A stretch of 14,362 nt of DNA, taken from Actinomycetes bacterium (GTDB lineage: Bacteria; Actinomycetota; Acidimicrobiia; Acidimicrobiales; Palsa-688). How positions within the stretch are numbered: position 1 is the stretch's first letter; every line of letters begins with the position of its first letter. The stretch is taken from the NCBI GenBank assembly GCA_021816565.1, contig JAKAXN010000078.1, positions 1 to 14,362 on the forward strand. Reading direction: 5' to 3'. The translations under genes and the position numbers were made by a program. Shown here piece after piece: positions 13,694 through 14,362 of this stretch. Under the pieces are notes generated by a model, which was given only the letters and a program-made list of their open reading frames with translations, was not told where the DNA came from and did no database searches.

Positions 13694-14362
13694 TCACGCC
13701 GCCTCCTCCTCGGTGGGCTCCTCGGATGGAGCCTCCTCCTCGACCAGTTCCTCGTCCTGCAGCCCGAGCGCGGCGCGCAGCTGCTCGGCGTCGAGGTCGC
13801 CGAGGGTGCTGCGGGCCGGGAGGACCATACCGGCGATGCGGCGCTTGCCGGCCACTATCTCCTCCACCCGCTCGTCCACCGTGCCGGGACACACCAGGCG
13901 GTGGCACATGACGGTGTTCTGCTGGCCGATACGCCACGCCCGGTCCCGGGCCTGGTCCTCCACCGCGGGGTTCCACCAGCGGTCGTAGAGCACCACGTGG
14001 TTGGCGGCGGTCAGGTTGAGGCCCGAGCCGCCGGCCTTGATGGACAGCACCAGCGCCCCGGCTCCGGTACCGGCCTGGAACTCGGCCACCAGGTCGTCGC
14101 GTACGGTCCGACTCAGCCCTCCGTGGTAGCAGCCGATGCGCTGACCGGTTCGCTCGGAGAGGTACCGGGCCAGCTTCTCGCCCCACTGGGCGAAATGGGT
14201 GAACACCAGGATCCGCTCGCCGGCCGCGAAGACCTCCTCGACGATGGACTCCAGCCGGGCCAGCTTGCCGGACCGGTTGGCCAGCGTGTCCTGGTCGTCG
14301 TCCTGGCCGAGGAAAGCGGCCGGGTGGTCGCAGATCTGCTTCAAGGCGGTGATGGCCGCCAG
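13694..14362 (-). CDS. SNF2/RapA-family helicase, C-terminal part (5' end outside the window)
   Basis: This is the C-terminal RecA-like lobe of a SNF2-family DNA-dependent ATPase. The visible 222 residues begin in frame at the window edge (LAAITALKQICDHP, the usual start of the SNF2 C-terminal region), so the gene continues past 14362. The TTG at 14344 is internal, not a start. Motifs are ILVFTHFAQWGEKLARYL (IV region), VLSIKAGGSGLNLTAANHVV (V) and DRAWRIGQ (VI, with the arginine fingers). The protein ends in a Glu-rich tail (EEEAPSEEPTEEEAA) beyond the helicase core. Bacterial relatives remodel protein-DNA complexes or act in repair; the specific role is unknown. The small gene at 13387-13656 follows it. 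Confidence 0.92.
   Translation of the reverse strand: MAAITALKQICDHPAAFLGQDDDQDTLANRSGKLARLESIVEEVFAAGERILVFTHFAQWGEKLARYLSERTGQRIGCYHGGLSRTVRDDLVAEFQAGTGAGALVLSIKAGGSGLNLTAANHVVLYDRWWNPAVEDQARDRAWRIGQQNTVMCHRLVCPGTVDERVEEIVAGKRRIAGMVLPARSTLGDLDAEQLRAALGLQDEELVEEEAPSEEPTEEEAA

Noticed and set aside
14342..14344. TTG as the start of the helicase gene
   Set aside because: The frame continues in-family to the window edge (LAAITALKQICDHP), so the gene is truncated by the window, not started here.

Overview
The window reads as a chromosomal segment of a high-GC actinobacterium. The evidence is very GC-rich codon third positions, GTG/TTG starts, a hopanoid operon laid out much like that of Streptomyces, an actinobacterial-type SNF2 helicase and a typical IF-1. 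An acidimicrobial or other deep-branching actinobacterial source is plausible but cannot be fixed from sequence alone. No tRNA, rRNA, IS element, CRISPR array or phage gene was seen. No gene-free stretch exceeds 300 bases; the longest is about 115 bases (987-1101).

Left part (1-2847). A small unknown protein gene ends five bases before a convergent metallo-beta-lactamase-fold hydrolase. A divergent intergenic region with a perfect 12-bp palindrome separates that hydrolase from a pirin-family gene. Next comes an unusual regulator that joins an N-terminal MerR-type helix-turn-helix to a TetR-type DNA-binding domain.

Central part (about 2890-13000). One tightly packed operon for squalene and hopanoid synthesis runs hpnC, hpnD, hpnE, a polyprenyl diphosphate synthase, shc, an hpnG-ispH fusion, hpnH, hpnO. 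Predicted flow: the prenyl synthase supplies farnesyl (or geranylgeranyl) diphosphate; HpnD, HpnC and HpnE turn farnesyl diphosphate into squalene through presqualene diphosphate and hydroxysqualene; Shc cyclises squalene to hopene; HpnH adds a 5'-deoxyadenosyl group; the HpnG domain removes adenine; HpnO aminates the ribosyl-derived side chain towards aminobacteriohopanetriol. The fused IspH domain is the last enzyme of the MEP pathway and feeds the same route with IPP/DMAPP. Four consecutive junctions use 4-base NTGA overlaps with ATG, GTG, TTG and probably CTG starts, so translation is probably coupled. A perfect TTGACA -35 box inside an inverted repeat, followed by a second inverted repeat, lies just before hpnC and downstream of the MerR-TetR regulator gene. 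This suggests local control of the operon.

Right part (13001-14362). A stand-alone infA (IF-1) with its own likely promoter ends at a strong hairpin. Convergent to it on the minus strand are a small unknown gene and the C-terminal part of a SNF2-family helicase that runs off the window end.

The observations most worth following are the HpnG-IspH fusion, the MerR-TetR regulator with its nearby operator-like repeats, the NTGA overlap series with a likely CTG start, and the isolated infA.
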